The notes beneath the pieces are model-generated. The model was not told the origin of the DNA. It did not search any database and saw nothing but the letters and a program-made list of their open reading frames with translations. From the NCBI RefSeq assembly GCF_014193655.1, contig NZ_JACHZQ010000002.1, positions 496,001 to 560,000 on the forward strand: DNA of 64,000 nt, read 5' to 3'. Positions 1-9,013 of the stretch are shown one piece after another. Positions within the stretch are counted from its first letter, which is position 1. The number at the start of each line of letters is the position of its first letter. The DNA is from Rhizobium sp. BK313. GTDB lineage: Bacteria > Pseudomonadota > Alphaproteobacteria > Rhizobiales > Rhizobiaceae. Both the position numbers and the translations under genes were made by a program.

Positions 1-380
1 TCAGGGAGGCGACAAACTAAACCGGATACCGCAATTAGCCTCTTCGCAAGTATAATATCGGTGCTGTGACAAGGCCCGGTCCGAAGATAGAAGCTGTCTG
101 GATCGCAGCGCCGCTATCGTGGTCAAAGGCCGAAAGCTTCGTTCAAGGGGGGGCATGAAGCGGGTGCGACGGGGAGCTCGTCGCATCCGTTTCATCGGAT
201 TCGATAAACCCGGTTTTCTTTTGCCGGCGACGCCGCGACACAGCGGGCGCTAAGCCGAAATTTTGCATTCAGACATGCGGCCTCTGCGCCTGGGCAATTC
301 TTGTTCGCAATTTATATGTGTGATAGCTTAAATACAGTTTCGCGCTTGCGAACCAGGAATGGTGGGGTGAGGGGTGCGCG
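1..380. other. No convincing gene; upstream region of the ankyrin gene
   Basis: I find no reading frame with recognisable protein character here. The minus-strand frames are arginine- and serine-rich and look like shadows. The stretch ends in a GAGGGG ribosome-binding site before the ATG at 381. It may hold the promoter of the ankyrin-YHS pair and the end of a feature lying outside the window. Confidence 0.4.
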
Positions 381-971
381 ATGAATGTTCTCTGGGCTTC
401 CGTTGTCGGTATCGTGTTCGGGTTTTCCGTCGCGTCGGCCGGCCCTTTACATGATGCTGCCAGAGACGGGAACGTCGAGCGCGTGAAACAGCTTCTCAAC
501 CAGGGAGCTGACATATCGGAACCGGACAATGCGGGCGAGCCACCCCTGCTGATTGCGTCGCTTGCCGGACATGCTGATGTCGTCGTTCTCCTGTTGGATC
601 GTGGATCCGACATCGAGATTCGCAACAAGGGGGGGCTGACGGCGCTGCATGCGGCAGCCTATGGCGGACATCTAGAGGTCGTGGAGCTGCTTGTCGCCAA
701 GGGCGCTGATGTCAACGACGAAAAGAACTTCTACAGAATGTCGGCGCTGCATGCGGCGGCGGAAGAAGGCCATGCGGACGTGATCGCCTTTCTGCTGACA
801 AAAAAGGCGGACGTCGAAGCAAAGGAAAGGAACGGCTACACGCCGGTGACCCAGGCTGGATGGCGCTCCCATTGGGATGCGGTGAACCTGTTATTGAAAG
901 CGGGCGCCGCCTGTCAGGGAGCCGATCTCGTCGGTCAGTGGCTCTATGACGAATGCACGAAGCGAAAATGA
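381..971 (+). CDS. Exported ankyrin-repeat protein
   Basis: The 196-aa product begins with a hydrophobic signal-like segment (residues 1-20, ending in ASA) and continues as about four to five ankyrin repeats (roughly residues 22-180), shown by recurring 'G.T.LH.AA..GH..VV..LL..GADV' patterns such as LTALHAAAYGGHLEVVELL. Ankyrin repeats bind partner proteins and have no enzymatic role by themselves. The signal segment predicts a periplasmic or secreted location. A GAGGGG Shine-Dalgarno lies about 8 nt before the ATG. The next gene, an exported YHS protein, starts 44 nt downstream on the same strand, so the two are probably co-transcribed. Function beyond protein binding cannot be read from the sequence. 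Confidence 0.85.
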   Translation: MNVLWASVVGIVFGFSVASAGPLHDAARDGNVERVKQLLNQGADISEPDNAGEPPLLIASLAGHADVVVLLLDRGSDIEIRNKGGLTALHAAAYGGHLEVVELLVAKGADVNDEKNFYRMSALHAAAEEGHADVIAFLLTKKADVEAKERNGYTPVTQAGWRSHWDAVNLLLKAGAACQGADLVGQWLYDECTKRK

Positions 972-1015
972 GACTTCATGCAGCGAATGCCGCTTCCCGA
1001 AATCGGAGGATTGTC

Positions 1016-1537
1016 ATGTCTGATCATCATCGGAACAAAGGATTCCGGAGTATCGCGGCCATCGGCGCCGTTGCGATGCTACTCTTCGCTCAGCCCGTTC
1101 CGGCTGAGGACGTCGTCAACATGGGCTATTTTGGCGATGTTGCGATCAAGGGTTATGACCCCGTCGCCTATTTCACGCAAAACCAGGCGGTGGAGGGATC
1201 TCCGCAATATTCCCACCATTGGCTTGGGGCCACCTGGTATTTCGCGAGCGCCGAGCATCGCGACATGTTCATGCGTGATCCGGCCAAATATGCTCCGCAA
1301 TATGGCGGCTACTGCGCCGACGGCGTTTCCTTCGGGACGGTGACCACCAATGTCGATCCGAAAGCCTGGCGGATCATCGAAGGCAAGCTCTATATAAGCT
1401 ACGATCCGGGCGCTGCTGAAGGTTTAGAGAAGAACCCGACCAAGGTCGTCGAATCGCAAAAGCATTGGTCCGAAGTCCAGCAAACCCTCATATCGGAGAA
1501 AATGCACAAGGATTGGCAGCACACTCCCGCAAATTAA
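1016..1537 (+). CDS. Exported YHS domain protein
   Basis: The 173-aa product has a basic N-terminus and a hydrophobic core ending near PVPAED (about residue 32), typical of a Sec signal peptide. The mature part carries a YHS domain (AIKGYDPVAYF near residues 43-53, then WYFASAEHRDMFMRDPAKYAPQYGGYCA). YHS domains are associated with metal-related proteins, but this exported family has no proven reaction. The in-frame region upstream (from 953) overlaps the end of the ankyrin gene. I chose the ATG at 1016 because CGGAGGA lies 5 nt before it and the signal peptide then starts properly. It is the second gene of a two-gene unit and convergent with the cyclase gene. Confidence 0.85.
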   Translation: MSDHHRNKGFRSIAAIGAVAMLLFAQPVPAEDVVNMGYFGDVAIKGYDPVAYFTQNQAVEGSPQYSHHWLGATWYFASAEHRDMFMRDPAKYAPQYGGYCADGVSFGTVTTNVDPKAWRIIEGKLYISYDPGAAEGLEKNPTKVVESQKHWSEVQQTLISEKMHKDWQHTPAN

Positions 1538-1584
1538 GTGGCTGGTTTCTTTTGTCATTCCTATCCGAAGGCGCGGCGTTTTAG

Positions 1585-3804
1585 TCAGGGGCCAATCGAA
1601 AAGAACTTCAGCGCCTGCGGCGTGACATGCACGTATGCCATGCCCGGCTCTTCTTGAGTTTTATTGCGATACACATATCCGCACACCATGCGATCCAGGA
1701 AATAGCCCGGGAATTTCTCGCACAGCCGGTTCCCCTGTATCTCGACCGTGCCAGTGATATTCGTATTGGCGCTGCGATAGGCGGTATTGCCGGCTTTGTC
1801 GAAAAACTGGATGAACTGCGTGCCATTCCGGTGTTTGCCGGTCCATGTCTTGTCGCTGACTAGATTGTTCAGCTCTTCGCCGGCAATTTGATCGGCTTCA
1901 GCGCCTTCAAATCCGAAGGGCCACTCGGGGATTCCTGCTTTTCGCAGGCTGGCCAGATGGCGGTGGAGGTCATCCTCACGCCAATAGTCATAGAGATAGC
2001 TGTAGTAGGTAAGATTGCTTTCCGGGAATAGCTCCAGCAGTTTTGTCTTTTCCTGCAGGCTGCGCGCCTGCTCGTCTTGATCGATGTAGGCCGCAGCCAG
2101 AAATTCGCGCGCCGCTTCTGCACTGGGCAAGGCGTCGCGCGCGGCTTCCATCAGGGAAATCGCTCGGTCGTTATCATCTGCGATGTAGAAAACGATTCCG
2201 GCAAGCAATTGAAAGCTTGGCGATGGCGAGGGATCGAGCCGCAATGCTTTCTCCATTTCGGTCATCGCCTGTTGATGGCTGCCGGAGTGGGCGAGGATAA
2301 GGGCCAGGTTGCCATAGGCTTCCGCATCGCTTGGCTGGGCCTGCACGGCCCGGTTTGCGGAAACCCTTGCTTCCGTCTCGCGGCCGTCGACCAGTTGCAA
2401 GAGCGCAAGCACTGTATGTGCCCGCGCATTGTTCGGATCGAGCTTCAACGCCTGTCCGGCTGCGTCATAGGCTATTTTTCGTGCCACCGCGGCCGACCAG
2501 AGGATATTGTAGTCGTTGCGCCAGACGTCGACAGCGATGCGCGCGATTCCCGCATGCGCATCGGCAAAGTCCGGATCGAGGTCGATGGCTTTTTGATAGT
2601 AGGATAGGGCCTCGCGATAGGTCTCGACGTCGCTGAAGGTGAGACCCGCTTGCTCGGCCCTCATGTAGTAATCGTAGGCTTCGAGATTCTCTGTGGGGAT
2701 TCGCGCCAGCTGGTTTCGTTCCCCCTCGCTCAGCTTGACGGCAAGAGCCGCAATGATCTTGCCGATGACATCGTCCTGAACGGCGAAGAGGTCGGTATAT
2801 TGCCGATCATAACGCTCGGCCCAGAGGGAAAGCCCGGTGAGCGCGTCGATCAGCTTGACGTTGATGCGCAATCGCGATCCTGCCCGCTGCAGCGTCCCTT
2901 CCAGCACATAGTGGACACCAAGTTCGGCGGCCACGTCCTGTATCTTGCCGCCGGTGTTCTGGACTGCGAAAACGGAATGGCGTGCAATCACGAAAAGGCC
3001 TGAGACCTTCGACAATTCGGTGATGAGGTCATCTGTCAAACCCTCGGCAAGGTGATCGTGTTCTGCATCGCCGCTGACATTGATGAAGGGCAAAACGGCA
3101 ACCGATGGCTTGTCGGGCAGGGGATAGGCGAAGCGCTCGACGCTCGTCGGGCCACGAAGGAACGTCCATGGTTGCCACCAGGCAGTCGCCCCTGCCAACA
3201 GAAGGACAATCACTGCCGTCGCTGCGATTGCAATGCGCCGGCGGCCAAGGTTTCTTCGAGCGCGACCCGTCTTGCCCACCGCCGCCGCCGGATCGAGAAC
3301 GACACGATAGACCCGGACGGGCTCTGCGATGCTTTTGACCTTCTGTTCACCGAGGGAAACGAAACCAACCGGAAGCTTCGATTTCACCTGATCATAGGCC
3401 ATCCCGGAAATGGCAATTCCACCGGATTCGGCGAGCGACTGCATCCGATCCGCTATGTTGACACCATCGCCGTGGATGTCCTCGCCCTCGACGATGATGT
3501 CGCCGAGATTGATGCCGATGCGAAAATCCAGGCGCTGGTCGGTCGGTACATCGGCGTTCCGCTTTGCCTTCTGCTGCTGCACGTCCACCGCGCAACGCAA
3601 GGCATCGACCACGCTTTGGAATTCGACCAGCAGGCCGTCGCCCATGGTCTTGACCAGCCGTCCGTGATGTTGCGCGATCGTCGGCTCGAACACATCCTTC
3701 AGATCGGCTTGGAAACGCATGCGCGTGCCCTCTTCGTCGATCTGGCTCAAGCGACCATAGGCGACGACATCGGCAATCAGGACGGCTGCAAGACGGCGTT
3801 CCAT
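1585..3804 (-). CDS. Class III adenylate/guanylate cyclase with TolB-like and TPR regions
   Basis: The 739-aa protein starts with a class III nucleotidyl cyclase domain (residues 5-165). The metal-binding Asp12 in the LIADVVAY motif and the KTMGDG segment (Lys52, Asp56) are both present, so catalysis of cyclic-nucleotide formation is plausible. A single transmembrane helix follows (about 190-210), then a TolB-like amino-terminal domain (about 233-355, KPSVAVLPFINVSGD) and tetratricopeptide repeats (about 370-590). The catalytic domain would be cytoplasmic and the C-terminal part periplasmic. Rhizobial genomes carry many such cyclases; signals and effectors are mostly unknown. The ATG at 3804 follows AGAAAGAG. 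It is convergent with the ankyrin/YHS pair. Confidence 0.88.
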   Translation of the reverse strand: MERRLAAVLIADVVAYGRLSQIDEEGTRMRFQADLKDVFEPTIAQHHGRLVKTMGDGLLVEFQSVVDALRCAVDVQQQKAKRNADVPTDQRLDFRIGINLGDIIVEGEDIHGDGVNIADRMQSLAESGGIAISGMAYDQVKSKLPVGFVSLGEQKVKSIAEPVRVYRVVLDPAAAVGKTGRARRNLGRRRIAIAATAVIVLLLAGATAWWQPWTFLRGPTSVERFAYPLPDKPSVAVLPFINVSGDAEHDHLAEGLTDDLITELSKVSGLFVIARHSVFAVQNTGGKIQDVAAELGVHYVLEGTLQRAGSRLRINVKLIDALTGLSLWAERYDRQYTDLFAVQDDVIGKIIAALAVKLSEGERNQLARIPTENLEAYDYYMRAEQAGLTFSDVETYREALSYYQKAIDLDPDFADAHAGIARIAVDVWRNDYNILWSAAVARKIAYDAAGQALKLDPNNARAHTVLALLQLVDGRETEARVSANRAVQAQPSDAEAYGNLALILAHSGSHQQAMTEMEKALRLDPSPSPSFQLLAGIVFYIADDNDRAISLMEAARDALPSAEAAREFLAAAYIDQDEQARSLQEKTKLLELFPESNLTYYSYLYDYWREDDLHRHLASLRKAGIPEWPFGFEGAEADQIAGEELNNLVSDKTWTGKHRNGTQFIQFFDKAGNTAYRSANTNITGTVEIQGNRLCEKFPGYFLDRMVCGYVYRNKTQEEPGMAYVHVTPQALKFFSIGP

Positions 3805-4107
3805 GCACGCTCTTTCTTGGAGAGAACTACCCCATCGATATCTTACAGCAGCCCCATGGCTGACACCATTACAGCGAATGTTCTAGCCCTGCGCCCAGGC
3901 GAAAGCCGATCGCCCCGATGTCCCCCATCCAGAAGATCGATCCGCAGACAGATTTTAATACTTTGTCGCGATTCCTCTAATCGAAAAACTATCTCCCTCC
4001 TTTTATCATGCGCGATGGTGATCGCCCTGGAAAAGCGCGGTCCAATGCGCCCCATTCCAGCATGAAGTGACTTTCGGAAGACGAAGGCCGAAATATTGGA
4101 GCCATCA
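3805..4107. other. Divergent intergenic region between cyclase and P450 genes
   Basis: About 300 bases with no convincing gene. It must hold the promoters of the minus-strand cyclase and the plus-strand P450. I see no strong palindrome or hairpin. Confidence 0.4.
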
Positions 4108-5316
4108 ATGCGCGTAGATTTTTCCAGCCAAGACTATCTCCGCAATCCCGCCGCCGAAATTGCGAAGCTGCGAGCGGCAGGTCCCGTGGTTCAAGTCCAT
4201 TTCCCGATCGTGGGCAAGGTTTGGACAACGACGACGCAGGAGCTCGCCGATCGGGTCCTGAAAGACAGCGAGACTTTTAGATTGCGTCGCGAAGACGGCC
4301 GCGTCGTCGGCCTCCGATGGTGGATGCCGCGCATCGTGCAGACGCTCGCCAACAACATGCTGTCGCAGGATGAGCCAGACCACAAAAGATTGCGTGACAT
4401 TGTGGACGAAGCTTTTCGCCGCCGTGCCGTCCTCGACATGGAATCGCGCATCTCCGCGATGGCGGAAGAGCTGGCCGACGACCTGTTCGCGACCGGGATG
4501 CCAGCCGATTTGATCGATCGTTATGCAAGAAAATTGCCGCTTTCGGTGATTTGCGAACTCCTCGGTTTGCCGCTTGCCGACCGAGCCAAATTCACGTCCT
4601 GGGCTCTCGGCTTCACCCGCTTCAAGAGTGCCTTCGGTTTTCTGACTATGATTCCCAATATCCTGGCGATGAGGCGCTACATAGAAGGCCATGTGGATAT
4701 GGTGCGTGCGAAAGGCGGCCACGGGCTTATCGCTGGGCTCGTGCAAGTCGAAAGGGACGGCGGCAAGATCAGTCGCGATGAAATGGTGGCGATGATCTTC
4801 CTGCTTTTGTTTGCGGGACACGAAACCACCACCCATCTGATCAGCGGCTCGGTCTTCGAGCTGCTGAAAAATCCGGATCTGCGCGATTGGCTAAAGGAGG
4901 ATTGGGACCGAACCAACATGGCTGTCGAGGAATTCCTGCGGTTTGTTGCGCCCGTGCAGTTCACCAAGCCGCGTTTCGTGAGCAAGGACGTCAGACTTGG
5001 TGAAGTCGAGATCAAGAAGGGCGAGAGGATTATGCCTATGCTAGCCGCGGCCAATCTCGATCCTGCGGCGAACGAGTGTCCGGAGAAACTCAATCTTTCG
5101 AGGAAACCAAATCGCCACGTCGCCTTCGGCACCGGTATTCACTTCTGTCTTGGTCATCAACTGGCGCGGGTCGAAGCAACATGCGCCTTGAAAGCGCTAT
5201 TTCAACGTTGGCCGGAGCTGGAGCTGGCGATAGACTCTTCCCGGATCAGGTGGCGTGAGCGGCCGGGTCTGAGGGCTATCGAGCTTTTGCCGGTCAGAGC
5301 CCGATCGAAGGGCTAG
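4108..5316 (+). CDS. Cytochrome P450
   Basis: The 402-aa soluble protein shows the P450 signatures: the I-helix oxygen-activation motif AGHETTTH, the EEFLRF segment of the ExxR region, and the haem-thiolate loop FGTGIHFCLGHQLARVEA near the C-terminus, whose Cys is the axial haem ligand. It is a bacterial class I monooxygenase of normal length and would need a ferredoxin and reductase, neither of which is encoded nearby. Substrate cannot be deduced. An in-frame TTG lies at 4096, but GGAG at 4098-4101 sits ideally before the ATG at 4108, so I use that start. Confidence 0.93.
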   Translation: MRVDFSSQDYLRNPAAEIAKLRAAGPVVQVHFPIVGKVWTTTTQELADRVLKDSETFRLRREDGRVVGLRWWMPRIVQTLANNMLSQDEPDHKRLRDIVDEAFRRRAVLDMESRISAMAEELADDLFATGMPADLIDRYARKLPLSVICELLGLPLADRAKFTSWALGFTRFKSAFGFLTMIPNILAMRRYIEGHVDMVRAKGGHGLIAGLVQVERDGGKISRDEMVAMIFLLLFAGHETTTHLISGSVFELLKNPDLRDWLKEDWDRTNMAVEEFLRFVAPVQFTKPRFVSKDVRLGEVEIKKGERIMPMLAAANLDPAANECPEKLNLSRKPNRHVAFGTGIHFCLGHQLARVEATCALKALFQRWPELELAIDSSRIRWRERPGLRAIELLPVRARSKG

Positions 5317-5384
5317 AATAAGCATGAGGCGCTCCGCGTGGCCGGCTGGCAATTACAGCGCAGCCATCGGCGGTGGAAGACGGA

Positions 5385-6155
5385 TCACTCGAAGAAACAT
5401 TCGATCTGGCCGATGGCGCCGAATTCGGCGGCCAGATGCTGGCCGGGCTTGACCTCAAGGATTGTCGTGCAGGAACCGGTTGTGATGACATCACCGGCCA
5501 GAAGCGTGCGTCTATTTTCCGAGAGTTGCTTGGCCAGCCAGACAATCGCTTCAAGAGGATGCCCGAAGATGCAGCTTGCCGAACCGCTGACGGCAGTGCG
5601 CTTGAACAAGAATGCATTCACATCGACCGCATTGAGGTTCAGCAAATCCTTTGTGTCGGAAAAGGGTCCGCATATCGTTGCGACATGCAGGCCAAAGTCG
5701 GCGGTTGCGGCGATGTCGCCCATGTGAGGAAAGTTCGTTCGGCGGCCAAGCAAGCCGATAGCGGGTTGGCAGCCCAGCACCGCCAGAGCCGCGTTCTCGA
5801 TGTTGATCTCTTCATCCGCATCGGGAAACTGCCGAAGCATGGTGAATGCAAGCTCGCATTGCGCACCGATCATGCCGGGCGGCAGCCGAAGAACGGATCC
5901 GCTGGCGTAAAAAGCATTTGCGGGAATGGCCGAATAGATCGGCTTCCCGATCCCGAGAAACTTTCTGCTGGCTTCGCTTGTGCCGACGATGGAGTAACCG
6001 CTACGGCTAAAGCCGAGCACTTCGAGGGCAGCGGTCTGTATCTCAAGAGCCTCGGCCTTCGACGAGATCATGTCCAGCGGAAGGTCGCAGCAGGTTTCCT
6101 GCCGGCGGCTCTTTGCCAGGAGCTCTGCGGTGGAATCGATCAGTTCGAAATACAT
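5385..6155 (-). CDS. 2-keto-4-pentenoate hydratase / fumarylacetoacetate hydrolase-like protein
   Basis: The 256-aa product resembles the MhpD/hydratase branch of the fumarylacetoacetate hydrolase superfamily: an N-terminal helical segment, the central FTMLRQFPDADEEI region with acidic metal-ligand candidates, and the C-terminal GDVITTGSCTTILEVKPGQHLAAEFGAIGQIEC core typical of these hydratases. Known members hydrate 2-hydroxy-penta-2,4-dienoates in aromatic meta-cleavage pathways, but there are no other such genes here, so the substrate is open. The ATG at 6155 is preceded by GGAGG, which rules out the longer upstream frame. It lies tail-to-tail with the P450 gene, 68 nt apart. Confidence 0.78.
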   Translation of the reverse strand: MYFELIDSTAELLAKSRRQETCCDLPLDMISSKAEALEIQTAALEVLGFSRSGYSIVGTSEASRKFLGIGKPIYSAIPANAFYASGSVLRLPPGMIGAQCELAFTMLRQFPDADEEINIENAALAVLGCQPAIGLLGRRTNFPHMGDIAATADFGLHVATICGPFSDTKDLLNLNAVDVNAFLFKRTAVSGSASCIFGHPLEAIVWLAKQLSENRRTLLAGDVITTGSCTTILEVKPGQHLAAEFGAIGQIECFFE

Positions 6156-6753
6156 CTTTACCTCCTGAGCCGGCGCCGTTGGCAGGCGAAGGAAAACCAC
6201 GTTCGCTGCTCTTGCCGGTATTCAGGGAAGGTATTTGGGGATGTGCGGATAAGCGTTCCATTCGACTATGGAAGGTGGGCCATCAAAATCTCATAGGCGA
6301 AAACGCCGAAACAGTTGCTTGCGCAATCCAGAGTCTTCGAAGAGATGCCCGAGCCAAAACCATCTAAGGGCTATCCAGCGGTGTTGGCTGTCATCCCCAT
6401 GTTTGCGTCATCCTTTGAGACGACCCGCTCAATATGCGCGCTTTCACGACCGAAGCAGAATAGGCGGAAATGATCGTCCATCTGCTTCGCCGGTGCCGAC
6501 AATCGATCAAACTCAATGCACCGGCGGCCCCTTAGCGATCTCATCCCTCGGCTTTGCCTGCATGAGAACCGCCGTAATTCCTATGAAATTCCTATGCAAT
6601 TTCCAGGCTTCCATAATGGAAATCCTATTTGCTCAGGTATACCTCATGTCCGATGCGAAGGCCGCGCCACGCATGCCAACGATGCGGACCGGCGCCCGCG
6701 AAACTTTTGTCTCCACCATCATTTGGCCGCATGCGCTGCTTTAGAGGATTTTC
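6156..6753. other. About 600 bases without a convincing gene
   Basis: Open frames here have no domain-like character. The stretch holds a short tandem-like sequence (ATTCCTATGAAATTCCTATG around 6575) and is somewhat A+T-richer near its right end, which would suit the promoter of the small gene at 6754. Confidence 0.35.
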
Positions 6754-6933
6754 ATGAAACCCCAGTCAAAGCCCTTCCTGGTAGAGATCAAATCGTCTCG
6801 GCGCGCCAAAAGAACCCACGCGAAGCCAAATTGGCCCGAGATCAAACGGGCTGACTTGGCCGAGAAACAATCCAAGAACGATTCCCACGATGTTGGTCAA
6901 AAACTCAAACAAAGCGATGATAGACTGTTCTAG
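6754..6933 (+). CDS. Small basic protein with VEIKSSRR motif
   Basis: A 59-residue frame starts MKPQSKPFLVEIKSSRRAKR and ends DDRLF. AGAGGA lies 5 nt before the ATG. The opening (K.PF.VEIK.SRR) is, from memory, a recurrent pattern of small uncharacterised rhizobial proteins. I cannot confirm this without a search. It is strongly charged, has no membrane segment, and is probably cytoplasmic. A second small gene follows 72 nt downstream on the same strand. No function is assigned. Confidence 0.55.
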   Translation: MKPQSKPFLVEIKSSRRAKRTHAKPNWPEIKRADLAEKQSKNDSHDVGQKLKQSDDRLF

Positions 6934-7005
6934 TCCTTGCCTAAGCGAAGATACGGTAGCACCGTCAGACGCCGGCTATCTTGCCAAAATGGGAAGCCGT
7001 ATCCC

Positions 7006-7242
7006 ATGGTGAGCCGAAATCTGCCGTTTGAATATTTTGTCCTGCGCAATCCGCGGTTTGACGGCGCGATTGTCGGCTATCTTGCAGGCGCACCGATACG
7101 CGATGCCGTGATCGATGCCTCCGGCCATAGATATCGATTTGCTGGACTAGCTCGCCGAGACCGTAACGGGCGCCTTGACGTAGAATCGCTTCGGGCCGGT
7201 GAATGGATCGTTCTGCCCGACCTTGTGTATCACACGGATTAG
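7006..7242 (+). CDS. Small hypothetical protein
   Basis: The 78-aa product (starting MVSRNLPFEYFVLRNPRFDG) has ordinary globular composition: a mixed hydrophobic pattern, a central RYRFAGLARRDRNGRLDVESL segment and an end reading GEWIVLPDLVYHTD. No domain is recognised. The frame stays open upstream to 6937, but that extension is basic and low-quality, so I favour the ATG at 7006 after GGGAAG. It is likely in one unit with the small gene at 6754 and convergent with ohr. Confidence 0.5.
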   Translation: MVSRNLPFEYFVLRNPRFDGAIVGYLAGAPIRDAVIDASGHRYRFAGLARRDRNGRLDVESLRAGEWIVLPDLVYHTD

Positions 7243-7316
7243 ACAACGACCTTTGAGGATTGCCGTCAAATCGATGACAGAGTTTTTGGTATGCGGTCAG
7301 AACTGTCCTCGCGGGT

Positions 7317-7736
7317 TCAGACCAGCCTGATCGTGACGTCTATGTTGTCGCGTGTTGCTCTTGAATATGGACAGATATTGTGTGCTTCGTCGATGAGAGC
7401 TCTTGCGGTGTCGCGTTCCACACCTGGTAGTGTGATGTCGAGCCGAGTGCTGAGAAAGTAGCCGTCGACCCCGAGGTTCAGATCCACTTCGGCATGGATG
7501 CTTATGTCGCCCGGCAGCGCGATGTTTCTCTCGCGAGCCACACGCATGATCGCGCTTTCGAAGCAGGCTGACCAGCCGGCAGCGAACAATTGCTCTGGAT
7601 TGGTACCGATACGCGCCGACCCGGGCGTCGAAAGTATGATGTCCAGAAGACCGTCGGAGCTGCGTGAAGCACCGTTTTCGCGACCGCCGCGCGTGTTGGT
7701 CTTGGCCGTATACACAACCTTTGCAATCTGGCTCAT
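7317..7736 (-). CDS. ohr: Organic hydroperoxide resistance protein (Ohr)
   Basis: The 139-aa protein is a full-length Ohr of the OsmC/Ohr superfamily. It reduces fatty-acid and other organic hydroperoxides with two reactive cysteines, seen here as Cys58 (FAAGWSACF) and Cys122 (NICPYSRA). The RGG motif that supplies the catalytic arginine is at residues 16-18. The cytoplasmic dimer is normally recycled by lipoylated proteins. The usual partner, the MarR-type repressor OhrR, is not adjacent, so control must come from elsewhere or be constitutive. All key residues are intact. Confidence 0.93.
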   Translation of the reverse strand: MSQIAKVVYTAKTNTRGGRENGASRSSDGLLDIILSTPGSARIGTNPEQLFAAGWSACFESAIMRVARERNIALPGDISIHAEVDLNLGVDGYFLSTRLDITLPGVERDTARALIDEAHNICPYSRATRDNIDVTIRLV

Positions 7737-7872
7737 GGCGTATTCTTCTAAGAGTGGGTCTGTCTGTGGGAGGGAGCGAAGCTTTGGTGATCGGCGTCGC
7801 GCGATGCGACGCCGATATCATTTGGTCTCGGCCTTGATCAGATGAGGCTCAATGTGACGTCGTATTCACTGC

Positions 7873-8562
7873 TTACAAAGGCAACTCTTCGCCGGCCTGC
7901 TCCCGGACCATGTACTCGGCGTACCAGTCCGGCCAGTTCGCATCGTGCTGACCGCCGTTCCGCTTCTCATGCTCACCATGTGCGGCCGCCGCACGGCGGA
8001 GCGCGCTCGCGAGTTCGGTCGCCGAGGTGAATGTCGTGTCGGCATCCACGCGTCCGGGCAATCGTGATGTGATCTCCTGGAACAGCCAGCCATTGCCGTC
8101 CGGATCGCTGAACGAGGCGAACGAGCGATAGCTGCGCTGCTCGGAATCCGGACCGCCGACCCGGAGCCGTCCAAACAGGTAGGGTTCGTCCGCGCCCGCG
8201 TACTTGCCATCGGCGGGATGGAACACCTCGCTGACCGCGACGCCGCGACCAAGCAGCTCTTCGCGGGCGGCCTTGATGTCCGAGACGATAAGGTACAATC
8301 CCTGGGCGGAGCCGGGGGCAGCCGCGGTGACGTTCTTGCCGAAGATGACCGAGCATCCGGAACCCGGCGGCGTGAACTGGATCACGCGGAAATCGTCACC
8401 CTCGGCGAAGTCCGCGTCGAGCCTCCAACCCAGGCCGTCGTAAAAGCGCTTGGCGCGATCTACGTCCGAAACGGGGATCACGACGATCTCGAACTTCATG
8501 TCGGCCGTCCGCACTCTTGGGGTTTCGATTGCAGCTCCGCTGCTTACTTGAGTATTGCTCAT
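7873..8562 (-). CDS. VOC (glyoxalase/bleomycin-resistance fold) protein
   Basis: The 229-aa product contains a VOC domain (residues about 20-150: MKFEIVVIPVSDVDRAKRFY, then GLYLIVSDIKAAREELLGRG and the end motif SFSDPDGNGWLFQE). It is followed by an extra helical segment (about 165-229) rich in Ala and charged residues, ending GEELPL. The fold binds a metal in lyases and dioxygenases, but the substrate is unknown. GAGGAG precedes the ATG at 8562. It is divergent from the large regulator at 9014, which is the obvious candidate to control it. Confidence 0.8.
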   Translation of the reverse strand: MSNTQVSSGAAIETPRVRTADMKFEIVVIPVSDVDRAKRFYDGLGWRLDADFAEGDDFRVIQFTPPGSGCSVIFGKNVTAAAPGSAQGLYLIVSDIKAAREELLGRGVAVSEVFHPADGKYAGADEPYLFGRLRVGGPDSEQRSYRSFASFSDPDGNGWLFQEITSRLPGRVDADTTFTSATELASALRRAAAAHGEHEKRNGGQHDANWPDWYAEYMVREQAGEELPL

Positions 8563-9013
8563 TTTTAGCTCCTCAGATTTGGATGTCCTGTGTGAGTTCA
8601 TGTGCGGGGACACGGCTCGAATATCCGGGTCTCCGCCTAGGGGAGAACGAGGCGGCAAGCCGCCCTAGAGCGCTGTGCGTTCATCTGAACAGACCAAGGT
8701 CGCTCTAATTTATGAATCTAGGGCACCTTGTCCGCTTGCAGATGATCCCACCTGAACGCGGGATGCTCTAGTCGACTCTCCTTGGGTCGCTGATTTGGTG
8801 CTCTTTCACGTGGTCCGACATCTACGCTCCGGAAGGCACAATCGCCCGTTATTCGTTGTGAGTTCCTGTTGGCCACTGCTAGCGCTATCGTTTTTCTGAA
8901 CAAATTCAGATGCATCGGGCAGCAGATCGCTCGACCACAGCGTCCCTATGGTGCGGCGACACCGCTTCGCCTAAACTGCGACCAGGGAACAGGCGGCCTT
9001 GAAAGAAGACGCC
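8563..9013. other. Divergent intergenic region upstream of the 952-aa regulator
   Basis: About 450 bases without a gene. It contains the palindromic repeat annotated at 8665-8771 and should hold the promoters of the VOC gene (minus) and the regulator (plus). Confidence 0.45.
8665..8771. repeat. Rhizobial CTAGAGC-type intergenic palindromic repeat
   Basis: The element starts CTAGAGCG and ends TGCTCTAG. It folds into two hairpins: TAGAGCG near 8666 pairs with CGCTCTA near 8701-8707, and CTAGGGCA near 8718 pairs with TGCTCTAG at the end. The layout, including the GTTCA...TGAAC core and the CTAGAGC ends, matches the short intergenic mosaic repeats common in Rhizobium and Agrobacterium. Assignment to that family is from memory. 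Confidence 0.5.

Noticed and set aside
3052..4065. 337-codon plus-strand frame over the cyclase gene
   Set aside because: Shadow of the cyclase coding strand; no domain pattern or ribosome site.
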